Source: Eisenbergiella tayi (lineage in GTDB: Bacteria > Bacillota > Clostridia > Lachnospirales > Lachnospiraceae). Taken from it: a DNA stretch of 64,000 nt. Positions within the stretch are counted from its first letter, which is position 1, and the number at the start of each line of letters is the position of its first letter. The notes beneath the pieces are model-generated. The model did no database searches and was not told the origin of the DNA. It worked only from the letters and a program-made list of their open reading frames with translations. Positions 33,251 to 42,759 of the stretch are shown piece by piece. Where the stretch lies: NCBI RefSeq assembly GCF_001881565.1, contig NZ_MPDJ01000003.1:615679-679678 (forward strand). Direction: 5' to 3'. A program made the translations under genes and the position numbers.

Positions 33251-35974
33251 ATGGCAGAAGGAAGAGAATTGATACTGAAGCTCGGTCAGAAGATAACGGA
33301 CAGGATTGGAGTTAAGGTAACCACATCGGATCCGGAATACTGGGGGCTGGCATGCGTGATAACGGATGAGATGGCGGAGGTCGCGCTGGCTATGAAGGTG
33401 AGGGTTCCGGCTACGGCCCAGTGGATTGCGAAGCGGTGTAAAAAGAGCGTGGAGCGCACGGAAGAGCTTCTTCAGGAGATGAGCGTTATCGGCCTGATCG
33501 AATACAACTGGGAGAATGAAGATCATCATAAGCAGTATGTGCTTCCCATGTTTGTGCCCGGCTGTGCGGAATTTATGATGATGAATGCAAAGCAGGTGGA
33601 GGAGCATCCGGAGCTGGCGGATTTCTTTGAACAGATGGCCAGGCTGCCTCTGGAAAAGGTGACTCCTATGGTGCCTTACGGCGGGGCGGGTATCGGCATG
33701 CATGTCATCCCTGTGGAAAAAGCCATTCCCGCCAGGCAGGAGTCTGCCGATATCGAACATATTTCCCACTGGCTGAACAAATACAAGGATAAATATGCGG
33801 TAGGCGCCTGTTCCTGCCGCCGCCAGCAGCGTGTGAGGGGAGAGGGAACCGGCGATCTGGAGGATGACCTGTGCATCGGCGTCGGCGACATGGCTGATTA
33901 TCTCGTGGAGACAGGGAAAGGCCGCTATATCGATTATGAGGAAGTCATGGAAATCCTGCAGCGGGCGGAGGATAACGGCTATGTCCATCAGATCACCAAT
34001 ATTGACGGAGAGGAAAAGATTTTTGCCATCTGCAACTGCGCCATCGGTGTCTGCAACGGACTGCGTACCTCCCAGCTGTTTAATACCCCCAATATGTCCC
34101 GCTCAGCCTATCGTGCCAGTGTGACAAAGGAGGACTGTGTGGCCTGCGGCCGTTGCGTGGAATATTGTCCCACAGGCGCGGCGAAGCTGGGACAGAAGCT
34201 GTGTACAAAGGACGGGGAAATCGAATATCCCAGGCAGGAGCTTCCGGATGAAACAAAGTGGGGCAGGGATAAATGGAGCGTGGACTACAGGGACAGGAAC
34301 CAGATCAATTGCTATGATACCGGTACCTCTCCCTGCAAAGCGGCCTGTCCGGCCCATCTTCCGGTACAGGGCTATATCAAAATGGCCTCACAGGGCAAAT
34401 ACATGGATGCGCTGAAGCTGATTAAGACGGAAAATCCGTTCCCGGCGGTCTGCGGCGCCATCTGCAACCGGCGCTGCGAGGATGTCTGTACAAGAGGAAC
34501 GGTTGATCAGGCGGTGGCGATCGATGAGATTAAGAAGTTTATTGCCGAACAGGAGCTTCATGCGGAAAACAGATATATTCCGCAGATGCTGAATTATTCC
34601 GGCAAGCCCTTTCAGGAAAAAATAGCTGTGATAGGAGCCGGGCCTGCGGGAATGTCGGCCGCCTTCTATCTGAAAAAGCAGGGCTATCCGGTCACTGTTT
34701 TTGAAAAGGAAAAGAGACCCGGAGGCATGCTGATGAACGGGATCCCTTCCTTCCGACTGGAAAAGGATGTGATTGAAGCGGAGATCGACGTTCTGCGGGT
34801 TATGGGCGTGGAATTTAAGTGCGGAGTGGAAGTGGGACGTGATATTACCATAAAGAAGCTGCGGGAGGAAGGCTATAAAGCCTTTTATGTTGCCATCGGA
34901 GCACAGGCCGGACGTAAGGCCGGGGTTCCGGGAGAAGAGGCGGAAGGGGTACTGACGGGGCTGGAGTTCCTGCGTTCTGTGAACCAGAATGCGCAGGAGG
35001 TCAGACTTTCCGGACGCACCATCGTCATCGGCGGCGGAAACGTGGCGGTGGATGTGGCGAGGACAGCGCTGCGGGCGGGATCGGATACCGTTTCCATGTA
35101 TTGCCTTGAGTCAAGGGAAATCATGCCGGCTGCTGCCGATGAGATCGCGGAAGCGGAGGAAGAAGGAATCACCATATGCAATTCCTGGGGGCCGAAGGAA
35201 GTCCTTACGGAAAACGGCAGGGTATCGGGAGTGGTGTTCAAAAAATGTGTTTCCGTATTTGATGAAACAGGCCGTTTTAATCCCGGCTATGATGAAGAAC
35301 AGCTGCTCACGGTGGAATGCGAGGCTGTCCTGGTGTCCATAGGGCAGTCCGTCCAATGGGGAGAGCTGCTGGCGGGAACGAAGGCGGAATTGAACAGGAA
35401 CGGTACGGTAAAGGCCGATCCGCTGACCCTGCAGACCGGGGAGCCGGATATCTTCGTGGGAGGCGATGTATATACGGGACCGAAGTTCGCCATTGACGCC
35501 ATTGCGGCAGGAAAAGAGGGAAGCGTGTCCATACACAGGTTTGTCCATGAAGGACAGAGCCTGACCATAGGAAGAAACCGCAGACAGTTTATAGAGCTTG
35601 ACAAAGAGAACCTGAAGCTGGAACCGGAATCCTTCGACAATGCAAAGCGTCAGATACCGGGGCGGAAAAGCCCGGCCCAAAAAGCGGACTTCCATGATCT
35701 GCGCAGCACATTTACCGAGGAACAGGTGAAGACGGAGGCAAACCGCTGCCTGGGCTGCGGGGCGACCATAGTGGATCCGAATAAATGTATCGGCTGCGGC
35801 ATCTGTACCACTAAATGCGAATTTGACGCGATCCATCTCAGCAGGGATCTGCCGGAAGCGAGCAATATGTATAAGGCAGAGGATAAGATGAAGGCCATAC
35901 TTCCTTATATGCTGAAGCGGGAAATAAAGATTAAGTTCAAAGGGAAGAAGGGACGTGAGGGCCAGAATGCATGA
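33251..35974 (+). CDS. Multi-cluster Fe-S/FAD oxidoreductase (GltD/NfnB-like core)
   Basis: This 907-residue cytoplasmic protein has an N-terminal region (1-290) resembling a winged helix, with Cys motifs CSC (187, 189), Cys208 and CNCAIGVC (261, 263, 268). A ferredoxin cluster CVACGRCVEYC lies at 296-306. A GltD-type Fe-S domain (CKAACPAHLPVQGYI; CGAICNRRCEDVC) covers about 355-420. FAD and NAD(P) motifs are GAGPAG (about 457) and GGGNVAVD (about 600). A C-terminal pair of Cys motifs ends with CIGCGICTTKC. Such proteins move electrons between NAD(P)H and ferredoxin-like partners, sometimes by bifurcation. It overlaps hypA, suggesting a hydrogenase link, though no hydrogenase is in the window. 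A good AAGGAG site precedes it. Confidence 0.85.
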   Translation: MAEGRELILKLGQKITDRIGVKVTTSDPEYWGLACVITDEMAEVALAMKVRVPATAQWIAKRCKKSVERTEELLQEMSVIGLIEYNWENEDHHKQYVLPMFVPGCAEFMMMNAKQVEEHPELADFFEQMARLPLEKVTPMVPYGGAGIGMHVIPVEKAIPARQESADIEHISHWLNKYKDKYAVGACSCRRQQRVRGEGTGDLEDDLCIGVGDMADYLVETGKGRYIDYEEVMEILQRAEDNGYVHQITNIDGEEKIFAICNCAIGVCNGLRTSQLFNTPNMSRSAYRASVTKEDCVACGRCVEYCPTGAAKLGQKLCTKDGEIEYPRQELPDETKWGRDKWSVDYRDRNQINCYDTGTSPCKAACPAHLPVQGYIKMASQGKYMDALKLIKTENPFPAVCGAICNRRCEDVCTRGTVDQAVAIDEIKKFIAEQELHAENRYIPQMLNYSGKPFQEKIAVIGAGPAGMSAAFYLKKQGYPVTVFEKEKRPGGMLMNGIPSFRLEKDVIEAEIDVLRVMGVEFKCGVEVGRDITIKKLREEGYKAFYVAIGAQAGRKAGVPGEEAEGVLTGLEFLRSVNQNAQEVRLSGRTIVIGGGNVAVDVARTALRAGSDTVSMYCLESREIMPAAADEIAEAEEEGITICNSWGPKEVLTENGRVSGVVFKKCVSVFDETGRFNPGYDEEQLLTVECEAVLVSIGQSVQWGELLAGTKAELNRNGTVKADPLTLQTGEPDIFVGGDVYTGPKFAIDAIAAGKEGSVSIHRFVHEGQSLTIGRNRRQFIELDKENLKLEPESFDNAKRQIPGRKSPAQKADFHDLRSTFTEEQVKTEANRCLGCGATIVDPNKCIGCGICTTKCEFDAIHLSRDLPEASNMYKAEDKMKAILPYMLKREIKIKFKGKKGREGQNA

Positions 35975-36311
35975 ATTGGGGATCATTGTACATATCTCCC
36001 GGACACTTGAGGAGGTGGCAAAGGAAAACCAGCTTACGGAAATCGGCTCCGTGACTCTTGAAATCGGAGAGGTCAGCGGAGTGGTTCCCGAGTATATGAC
36101 AGACTGCTGGAAGTATTACCGCAGGAAATCAGAGCTTTTGGAAGAATCGGAATTAAAAATTGAAATCCGTCCCGCGGTAACCTTTTGCGAAGCCTGCCGG
36201 AAAACTTATCCCACGGTTCGGTATGGCAGACAATGCCCCGGCTGCGGCAGCTGGGAAACGAGCCTGTTAACGGGAAATGAGTGCAGCATTAAGGAAATCG
36301 AAGCCTGCTGA
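35967..36311 (+). CDS. hypA: Hydrogenase maturation nickel chaperone HypA
   Basis: This 114-residue cytoplasmic protein begins MHELGI; in HypA the conserved MHE start supplies nickel-binding His2, which fixes the start at 35967 rather than the in-frame GTG upstream. The zinc site is CEAC...CPGC (about 73-95). The family delivers nickel to NiFe hydrogenase or urease. The gene overlaps the preceding oxidoreductase by 8 bases and is followed 36 bases later by a membrane protein. It is alone here: no hypB, hypC-F or hydrogenase subunits are nearby. Confidence 0.93.
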   Translation: MHELGIIVHISRTLEEVAKENQLTEIGSVTLEIGEVSGVVPEYMTDCWKYYRRKSELLEESELKIEIRPAVTFCEACRKTYPTVRYGRQCPGCGSWETSLLTGNECSIKEIEAC

Positions 36312-36347
36312 GAAAAGCCGGCTTACAAAGTATAAGGAGGGGAGCTT

Positions 36348-37397
36348 ATGTTATTTCATGTTTACGGCAGCAATGCCGCTTCTCAGTGGATTGCCATGAT
36401 TGCTGTTTTAGTGGCGCTTATCCTGCTGAACGAATTTTCAAGAAGGAGCAAATTCGGAGGGCTTTTCATGTTCGGAGTCCTGCCGGCGGCGCTTACTGTC
36501 TATTTTGTCGTGATTGCCGTGTCTGCCGGACAGGGAGCGGAGTGGGCACTTCAGAACCAGACCTACCTGTATATGAACGGGTGGTTCCATTATGCGAAGC
36601 TTTATGCTTCCCTGGCCGGCTGTATCGGTTTTATGCTGATAAAGTATGGATGGGGTATCGGTAAGAAGCATTGGTTTAAGGCGTTCCCTTTTGCCATTGT
36701 GGCAATTAATATTCTTATCGCTGTCGCCAGTGACTTCGAATCGGCGGCAAACGGCTGGAATTCCTGGTGGATGTCCTCCGAGAGCGTATGGCTGTACGGC
36801 GGCTGGCATAACATCATGAATGGCATCGCAGGCATACTGAATATCTTATGTATGACCGGCTGGTGGGCGGTATATGCCTCCAAGGATAAGAAAGACATGA
36901 TCTGGCCGGATATGATTTGGGTTTATATCATCGTTTATGATATATGGAACTTTGCCTATACCTATAACTGCCTTCCCACCCATGCATGGTTCTGCGGTGT
37001 GGCTCTGCTGCTGGCGCCTACCATTGCAGCCCTCTTCTGGAATAAGGGCGGATGGATCATGAACCGTGCCAATACCCTTTGTATGTGGTGTATGTTCGCA
37101 CAGGTATTCCCGCTTTTCCAGGAAACCTTCCCGGACGGCACGGCCGCATATAATTGGGCAACCATACCGGTTCAGTATGCGGACGGCACGATGAACGGCA
37201 TTGCGGCCGGCGGGGCTGCCAATGCGAATCCTGCGGCAATGCTTATCGTAAGCGCGCTGGCGCTGCTTACCAATGCCGCTGCGCTGGGATATATTATTTA
37301 CAAGTCTGTGAAAAACAAGAAGAATCCTTATACGGGTGAAGTATTTACGGAATTTAAGTATTATAAGGATGCACTGGCAAGAGCGGATGTGAAATAA
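36348..37397 (+). CDS. Multi-pass membrane protein, DUF5692-like
   Basis: This 349-residue integral membrane protein has about nine hydrophobic segments and many Trp and Tyr residues (GWNSWWMSSESVWLYGGWHNI; DMIWVYIIVYDIWNFAYTYNCLPTHAWFC). It resembles what I recall as DUF5692, a family without known function. The His and Trp clusters in its membrane segments could bind a cofactor or ligand, but no known motif is visible. It follows hypA by 36 bases with an AAGGAGG site, so it probably belongs to the same unit as the oxidoreductase, and a terminator follows at 37443. A role in membrane electron transfer is only a guess from context. Confidence 0.65.
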   Translation: MLFHVYGSNAASQWIAMIAVLVALILLNEFSRRSKFGGLFMFGVLPAALTVYFVVIAVSAGQGAEWALQNQTYLYMNGWFHYAKLYASLAGCIGFMLIKYGWGIGKKHWFKAFPFAIVAINILIAVASDFESAANGWNSWWMSSESVWLYGGWHNIMNGIAGILNILCMTGWWAVYASKDKKDMIWPDMIWVYIIVYDIWNFAYTYNCLPTHAWFCGVALLLAPTIAALFWNKGGWIMNRANTLCMWCMFAQVFPLFQETFPDGTAAYNWATIPVQYADGTMNGIAAGGAANANPAAMLIVSALALLTNAAALGYIIYKSVKNKKNPYTGEVFTEFKYYKDALARADVK

Positions 37398-37442
37398 GCC
37401 CGGAAGCAGGAATGTGGGGCTTCATAAAGAAGGATACGGAAG

Positions 37443-37470
37443 AACGGTCATGCGAAGGCATGGCCGTTTT
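37443..37470 (+). terminator. Rho-independent terminator after the oxidoreductase-hypA unit
   Basis: AACGGTCATGC / GCATGGCCGTT form an 11-bp stem with one G-T pair and loop GAAG, followed by TTTT. Confidence 0.8.
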
Positions 37471-37523
37471 GCCATGTAAGGAGTCCCGGTTATAGATTGG
37501 GCATTTTGGAAACAGGAGCCATA

Positions 37524-37552
37524 TTTGCAATCCGGGGACGGTATGTTACAAT
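37524..37552 (+). promoter_or_regulatory. Putative promoter of the histidine kinase at 37612
   Basis: TTTGCA, a 17-base spacer, TACAAT. The predicted start point near 37559 supports the ATG at 37612 rather than the in-frame GTG at 37564. Confidence 0.5.
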
Positions 37553-37611
37553 AAACTACATATGTGTTTGAGAGACTCGGAAGAACAAGATACGCTGCAA
37601 AGGAAAAGACG

Positions 37612-39321
37612 ATGGAAGAAAAAACAAAGCTGTTTGGATACAAAAATTCAGTCACGGTCAAAAGCCTGGCCCTTATGATTATTCTCAGCACGGCGATTCT
37701 GCTGGGGATGGAGCTTATCAGTTTTTATTATATGAGTGTCTATGAAAAGAGCATCATGGAAAATTACCGTAATTCGCTGGAAATGTACTGTTCCTATTGG
37801 GACAATAAGCTGGATATCATCAATAATTCCCTTCTTACCGTTACCAGTTCCTCCAGCAGTGACAGCTCCTATTCGAATGTCTGTAATTCCAGGGATGAGC
37901 TGGTGTTTCAGACCGCCAAAAAGCTGCTGGTTAACCGTATGTCGGATATTGCATGGAACCACGAGAATGAAGTGCTGGTTTTTGTTTATGTCCCTGACAG
38001 AGAGGTATTTCTGAAATCAACAAATCATCTGGTAAGCTATGACAAACGGCTGGAAATGGATCAGGATATCAAGAAATATGCTTCCGGCATCCGCTCCTAT
38101 AATTCAACCAAATGGGATTATTTCAAAAGCGGGACAGAAGACTTTTTTATACAGGTATACCGGATAGACGGCGGGTATATAGGCGCGCTGGTTAAATGCC
38201 AGACGATTCTGGACGGAGTGGTACAGGATAACGGAATGGTAAGCGGCATCGGGCTTACGGATGATGAAGGGAAAATAACCTATTCGCTGCGCGGGGAAGC
38301 CGGCGGCGAGGAAAAAAAGGATACGGCAGTGCTGCTGATACCCATGACACATATCGACGGACAGCTGAAGGTAGAAGCACAGCGGCAGAATCTTTTCGGG
38401 GATAAAACCACCTTTACATTCCTGTCACTGATAACCGTATCCCTCGGGCTGCTTCTTCTGGCCTGGAATGTCCGCTACCAGGTGAAGGCGGTGCTTGGCC
38501 CTCTGAATAAGCTGCGCAGTGTCATGGAGAAGTTCAGCCGGGGAAATCTGGATGTACGTCTTGAGGAGAAGAATACAAACAGTGAAATCGATGTCCTGAA
38601 CCATACCTTTAATGAGATGGCGGAGCAGATCGTGGATTTGAAAATCGATGTGTATGAAGCGGAGCTGGCAAGGGAAAAGACGGAGAGCAACTATATGCGG
38701 GTACAGATTCAGCCTCATTTCTATACCAATATTTTAAATCTGATTTACGGCCTGGCACAGCTTAAGGATTTTGCTTCCATTCAGAAGCTTTCCATGACCA
38801 CAGGTGCCTATTTCCGTTATCTCCTTGGGGAAAAGGGAACCTTCGTCCTGCTCCGGGAAGAGATCCAATGCGTGAAAAACTATATCCAGATACAGCAGAT
38901 CCGGTATAAGGATGAAATGGAATTTGAACTGAATGCGGAAGAAGGGATGGAAAGGCAGATGGTACTTCCTATGATTCTGCAGACCTTTGCGGAAAACAGT
39001 GTGAAGCACAATATCGGCCTGGTTCCTCTCCTTCGGATCCGGATAGACATATCCTCCGGAAATGACAGGATTTATATTACCGTGAGGGATAACGGCGCCG
39101 GGTTTGAACCGGATATGCTGGAAAGAATAAATAAGAATGAGAATATAAGCAATAAAGGGGAACATATCGGTATTACCAATGTAAAGGAACGTCTGCGTAT
39201 CTTTTATGGCGATACGGCTAGCGTGGAAATCAACAGCAGGCCCGGAGAAACCTTGGTTAAGGTGGTTCTGCCGGAGATACTTACACAGGAGGAGCGCAAT
39301 GAATATCATATTGGTGGATGA
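37612..39321 (+). CDS. YesM-like sensor histidine kinase
   Basis: This 569-residue membrane sensor has a first membrane segment (about 16-38), an extracellular domain of about 230 residues rich in Ser, Asn and Asp, and a second segment (about 265-285). A HAMP linker (LGPLNKLRSVMEKFSRGNLDVRLEE) precedes a His_kinase domain with the phospho-accepting motif IQPHFYTNILNLIYGL and an ATPase domain (NSVKHNI; DNGAGF). The family pairs with AraC-type regulators and controls nearby sugar importers. Its 3' end overlaps the response regulator gene by 23 bases, and the importer it likely controls begins at 40155. Confidence 0.93.
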   Translation: MEEKTKLFGYKNSVTVKSLALMIILSTAILLGMELISFYYMSVYEKSIMENYRNSLEMYCSYWDNKLDIINNSLLTVTSSSSSDSSYSNVCNSRDELVFQTAKKLLVNRMSDIAWNHENEVLVFVYVPDREVFLKSTNHLVSYDKRLEMDQDIKKYASGIRSYNSTKWDYFKSGTEDFFIQVYRIDGGYIGALVKCQTILDGVVQDNGMVSGIGLTDDEGKITYSLRGEAGGEEKKDTAVLLIPMTHIDGQLKVEAQRQNLFGDKTTFTFLSLITVSLGLLLLAWNVRYQVKAVLGPLNKLRSVMEKFSRGNLDVRLEEKNTNSEIDVLNHTFNEMAEQIVDLKIDVYEAELAREKTESNYMRVQIQPHFYTNILNLIYGLAQLKDFASIQKLSMTTGAYFRYLLGEKGTFVLLREEIQCVKNYIQIQQIRYKDEMEFELNAEEGMERQMVLPMILQTFAENSVKHNIGLVPLLRIRIDISSGNDRIYITVRDNGAGFEPDMLERINKNENISNKGEHIGITNVKERLRIFYGDTASVEINSRPGETLVKVVLPEILTQEERNEYHIGG

Positions 39322-40051
39322 TGAAACAGCTATGCTGGACATTCTTCAGCAGGTAATCCAATGGGAAGAGCTTGGGATCAAAAAGGTATATACGGCCAGG
39401 AATGCGGAGCAGGCAAAGGAACTGCTGCAGGAAAAGAAAATCGATATTACGCTGTGCGATATTGAAATGCCCAAAGAAAGCGGGCTGGATTTGATCGAAT
39501 GGATACAGGGGCTGTATCCGTCTGTAGTGAATATCATACTCACGGGACATGCAGATTTTAATTATGCCAGAAATGCCATTTCTCTTGGGGTTTACCGATT
39601 CCTTTTAAAACCCGTATCCTTTGAAGAGGTGGAGCAAACGGTGCGGGATGCAGTGGAAAAAATAGAAAGCGAGCTGGTTCCCGGCGACAATAGGACACAG
39701 GGCAAGGAACTGAGCGCTGTGGAGGAAGTGAAGAAATATCTGGAAAAGCATTATAACGAGGTCATTACCAGAAATGATGTGGAAAGCCTGGTTCATCTGA
39801 ACCGGGACTATATCAACAGAGAGTTCAAGGAGGCCACGGGCTATACTCTTATGGAATACATACAGTACTGCAGAGTCTGTGCGGCGAAAAAGCTGCTGAG
39901 GGAAACCCAGGATTCGGTATCGGAAATCTGCATCAAGACAGGGTATGATCATCCCGCTTATTTTTCCAAAATATTTAAGAAAAGAACCGGCCTGTCGCCT
40001 CTGGAATACAGGAATTCCACAGAAAAACAGGAAAAGTCTGTTTTGTTATGA
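39299..40051 (+). CDS. YesN-like response regulator with AraC DNA-binding domain
   Basis: This 250-residue regulator has a receiver domain (about 1-120: ILVDDETAMLD, phospho-acceptor Asp in LCDIEMP) joined directly to a C-terminal AraC-type double helix-turn-helix (about 150-245: SLVHLNRDYINREFKEATGYTLMEYI; CIKTGYDHPAYFSKIFKKRTGLSPLEYR). It is short for the family because the long middle region seen in the regulator at 59955 is missing. The ATG at 39299 overlaps the kinase gene and has a GGAGG-type site (ACAGGAGGAG). It is the presumed activator of the importer at 40155. Confidence 0.94.
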   Translation: MNIILVDDETAMLDILQQVIQWEELGIKKVYTARNAEQAKELLQEKKIDITLCDIEMPKESGLDLIEWIQGLYPSVVNIILTGHADFNYARNAISLGVYRFLLKPVSFEEVEQTVRDAVEKIESELVPGDNRTQGKELSAVEEVKKYLEKHYNEVITRNDVESLVHLNRDYINREFKEATGYTLMEYIQYCRVCAAKKLLRETQDSVSEICIKTGYDHPAYFSKIFKKRTGLSPLEYRNSTEKQEKSVLL

Positions 40052-40092
40052 AATGGGTCTGATTTAAGGTGGCGGAGGGAAGTCTGTATTTT

Positions 40093-40098
40093 TATAAT
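40093..40098 (+). promoter_or_regulatory. -10 box before the binding-protein gene at 40155
   Basis: A perfect TATAAT lies about 57 bases before the start codon. The position 17 bases upstream has no -35 match, which fits a promoter that needs the adjacent AraC-type regulator. Confidence 0.4.
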
Positions 40099-40154
40099 GA
40101 AATTATCAAATCCAAAGGCGCCGTTGGATAAAAAGAAAAAGGAGTGTATTTATC

Positions 40155-41720
40155 ATGAAAAAGCGAATCTTATCCTTGACCTCCCTCATGCTTTCTGCTG
40201 TTCTTCTTTTTACGGGCTGCGGATCTGCCAAAGAGGATGCGGGAACTGCGCCTGCGGGTGAGGGCACAAAAACAGAATCACAGGCTTCCGATACTTCGGC
40301 TGATACAGCCTCCGATGCGGATACAAAGCTTCGTGACGGAAAAATGACAGAGCTTCGGGTGGTATTTCCCGGAGGAACCTCTTCCCCGGCGGATCTGGAA
40401 GCCGTGGAAGCGGGAATCAATGAAATTGTAAGCCAGTATATGGATGCCACAGTGAAGCTGGATATTCTGGAGTGGGGTGTTTTTTCGGATCAGCAGAAGC
40501 TGATGCTTTCCTCAGGAGAGGACATCGCGCTGATGTTCACTTTTGATTCTTCCAAGAACTACGCCGCCACCAATCAGGTCAGGGACATCACGGACTTATG
40601 CGGTTTGTATGCCCAGGATGCTCTGGACGGGCTGGGAATTTATGCCGAGGCATGTCAGATAAACGGGAAATACTATGGCCTTCCCACCTTTCATGAATAT
40701 ACGAAAACTTCCGGCCTGGTATGCAGGACAGATATCCTGGAAGAACTGAATATTGATCCTTCTTCGGTTAAAACCTGGGATGATCTTGAGGCTGTCCTGG
40801 CAAAGGTAAAAGAGGCGCATCCGGAAATGAATGTACTGAGCCCTGTGGAAGTAGGCTCCGGTATCCTGGATTATTACAATGAAGGGAAATTCGATGTTCT
40901 CACAGACGGTATCGGTGTCAGAATGGACGGGGACGGAACCGAAGTCCTGAACATGTATGATACGCCGGAATTTATGGAACTGGCCAAACTGGCCTATGAT
41001 TGGAATAAAAAAGGATATTTCATGGCGGATGCCACGACTGTGACCGATACCAGACAGGATCTTCTGGCAGCAGGCAATACATTTGGCTATATCGGCCAGA
41101 TACATCCCGGCACGGCAACCCAGGAACTGAAAAATTCAGGAGTGCCTGTAACCACAATCCCTGTGGGAGAAAAGGCTCTTACGACAGGAAACGTTAATTT
41201 TGCCCAGTATATGGTACCTACAGGCTGCAGCACTCCTGAAAAGGCTGTGAAGCTGCTTGATATCATGCTTACCAATAAAGATATGGCGAACCTTCTTATG
41301 TATGGTGTGGAAGGAAGCGACTATGTCATAAAAGATGAAGCCGCAGGTGTCGTAGGTTATCCCGATGGAGTGGACAGCAGCAATGTAGGCTGGAACAACG
41401 AAACCTGGCTGGCAGGAAACGGCGCTCTGGCTTATGCATGGGAATCTGATTCCGCAGACATCTGGAAACAATATGAAGAATTTAATGCCAGCGCAGTCAC
41501 TTCTCCTCTGTACGGCTTTACCTTTGACACGACCAATGTGAAAACAGAAATTACTGCCATTACGAATGTGATTAAGAAATATAAGGCAGTGATCTGCGCC
41601 GGATATTCGGAACCGGAGGAAGCTGTTGCACAGATGGTATCCGAACTGCAGGCATCTGGCATTGACCGTATTGTGGAAGAAGCCAAAACGCAGATCGATG
41701 CATGGAAAGGGAATCAGTAA
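40155..41720 (+). CDS. CUT1 sugar-binding lipoprotein
   Basis: This 521-residue extracellular lipoprotein has signal peptide MKKRILSLTSLMLSAVLLFTGC (lipidated Cys22) and a Ser/Thr/Asp-rich linker. The mature domain resembles the LplA/LipO group of family 1 binding proteins (LRVVFPGGTSSPADLEAVEAGINEI; GKYYGLPT; GYIGQIHPG). It is followed by two matching permeases and two glycosidases and preceded by a two-component system, so it should capture the oligosaccharide that the GH3 and GH43 enzymes process. An AAGGAG site precedes the ATG. Confidence 0.94.
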   Translation: MKKRILSLTSLMLSAVLLFTGCGSAKEDAGTAPAGEGTKTESQASDTSADTASDADTKLRDGKMTELRVVFPGGTSSPADLEAVEAGINEIVSQYMDATVKLDILEWGVFSDQQKLMLSSGEDIALMFTFDSSKNYAATNQVRDITDLCGLYAQDALDGLGIYAEACQINGKYYGLPTFHEYTKTSGLVCRTDILEELNIDPSSVKTWDDLEAVLAKVKEAHPEMNVLSPVEVGSGILDYYNEGKFDVLTDGIGVRMDGDGTEVLNMYDTPEFMELAKLAYDWNKKGYFMADATTVTDTRQDLLAAGNTFGYIGQIHPGTATQELKNSGVPVTTIPVGEKALTTGNVNFAQYMVPTGCSTPEKAVKLLDIMLTNKDMANLLMYGVEGSDYVIKDEAAGVVGYPDGVDSSNVGWNNETWLAGNGALAYAWESDSADIWKQYEEFNASAVTSPLYGFTFDTTNVKTEITAITNVIKKYKAVICAGYSEPEEAVAQMVSELQASGIDRIVEEAKTQIDAWKGNQ

Positions 41721-41760
41721 ATAGAATGACAGGAAACCGGAATGTGAAATAAGGTTTCGT

Positions 41761-41802
41761 AAAAAGCGGTTTCTGCCGGAATAAGCCGGGAAGCCGCTTT
41801 TT
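41761..41802 (+). terminator. Intercistronic hairpin after the binding-protein gene
   Basis: AAAAAGCGG / CCGCTTTTT form a 9-bp stem with an inner CCGG pairing and a five-T end. It lies between the binding-protein and permease genes, where partial termination commonly keeps binding protein in excess. Confidence 0.65.
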
Positions 41803-41830
41803 ATGCGAAGGGAAAGGAGACTGCCTTAAC

Positions 41831-42745
41831 ATGCAGAAAAAAGCAGTAAAAATAAGAAAATACCTGCCCGTTTATATCATGCTTCTGCCGGGCTTTTTAT
41901 ATCTTTTGGTAAATAACTATATTCCCATGACTGGTATGATCATTGCCTTTAAAAATGTGGATTTTGCGAAGGGAATTCTGCGCAGCGACTGGATTGGCTT
42001 TAAAAATTTTGAATATCTGTTCAAAACGCCGGACGCGTTCCGCATCACGAGAAATACGCTGCTGTACAATGTGGCTTTTATCATTGTGAATCTGGTAATC
42101 GGCGTTCTGTTCGCCATTCTTTTAAGTGAGCTTCGTTCCCGTATGGCGGTGAAGGTTTACCAGACGGTAATCCTTCTTCCGTATATGATCTCCATGGTTA
42201 TTGTAAGCTATCTGGCCTATGCGTTTCTTGCGAGTGACACAGGGCTGCTCAATGGGGTCCTGACCACTTTGGGCTTTCAGAAAATATCGTGGTACACGCA
42301 GCAGGAATACTGGCCCTTTATACTGATTTTTGTAAACTGCTGGAAATATGTGGGTTACGGGACGGTTGTATACCTGGCTTCGATTCTGGGCATTGACCGC
42401 TCCTTATACGAAGCGGCTTCTGTGGACGGAATCTCCAAATTCCAGGAGATCCGGTATATTACGGTACCCATGATAAAGCCTACAATCATTACTATGGTAC
42501 TGCTGAATGTGGGAAGGATTTTTTATTCGGATTTCGGGCTGTTTTATCAGGTGCCGATGAATTCCGGCGCGCTGCTTAATGCCACCAATACCATTGATAC
42601 CTATGTTTACCGCGGGCTGATTACGCTGGGTGACATCGGTATGTCGTCGGCTGCCGGTGTTTACCAGTCGGTAGTCGGATTCCTGCTCATTATGGCCGCA
42701 AACTGGCTGACCAGAAAATACAGCAATGAAAATGCGTTGTTTTAG
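41831..42745 (+). CDS. CUT1 sugar ABC transporter permease, LplB-like
   Basis: This 304-residue permease has six hydrophobic segments. The N-terminal region YLPVYIMLLPGFLYLLVNNYIPMTGMIIAFKN is typical of the LplB group. The EAA loop LYEAASVDGISKFQEIRYITVPMIKPTI lies around residues 195-222, and the ending is NWLTRKYSNENALF. A GGAAAGGAG site precedes it. It pairs with the next permease, 14 bases downstream, to form the channel of the importer served by the lipoprotein at 40155. Confidence 0.94.
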   Translation: MQKKAVKIRKYLPVYIMLLPGFLYLLVNNYIPMTGMIIAFKNVDFAKGILRSDWIGFKNFEYLFKTPDAFRITRNTLLYNVAFIIVNLVIGVLFAILLSELRSRMAVKVYQTVILLPYMISMVIVSYLAYAFLASDTGLLNGVLTTLGFQKISWYTQQEYWPFILIFVNCWKYVGYGTVVYLASILGIDRSLYEAASVDGISKFQEIRYITVPMIKPTIITMVLLNVGRIFYSDFGLFYQVPMNSGALLNATNTIDTYVYRGLITLGDIGMSSAAGVYQSVVGFLLIMAANWLTRKYSNENALF

Positions 42746-42759
42746 GAGGTGTCTGTCAC

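Noticed and set aside
33230..33988. Open frame opposite the start of the Fe-S oxidoreductase
   Set aside because: Antisense shadow with His/Leu-rich composition and no motif.
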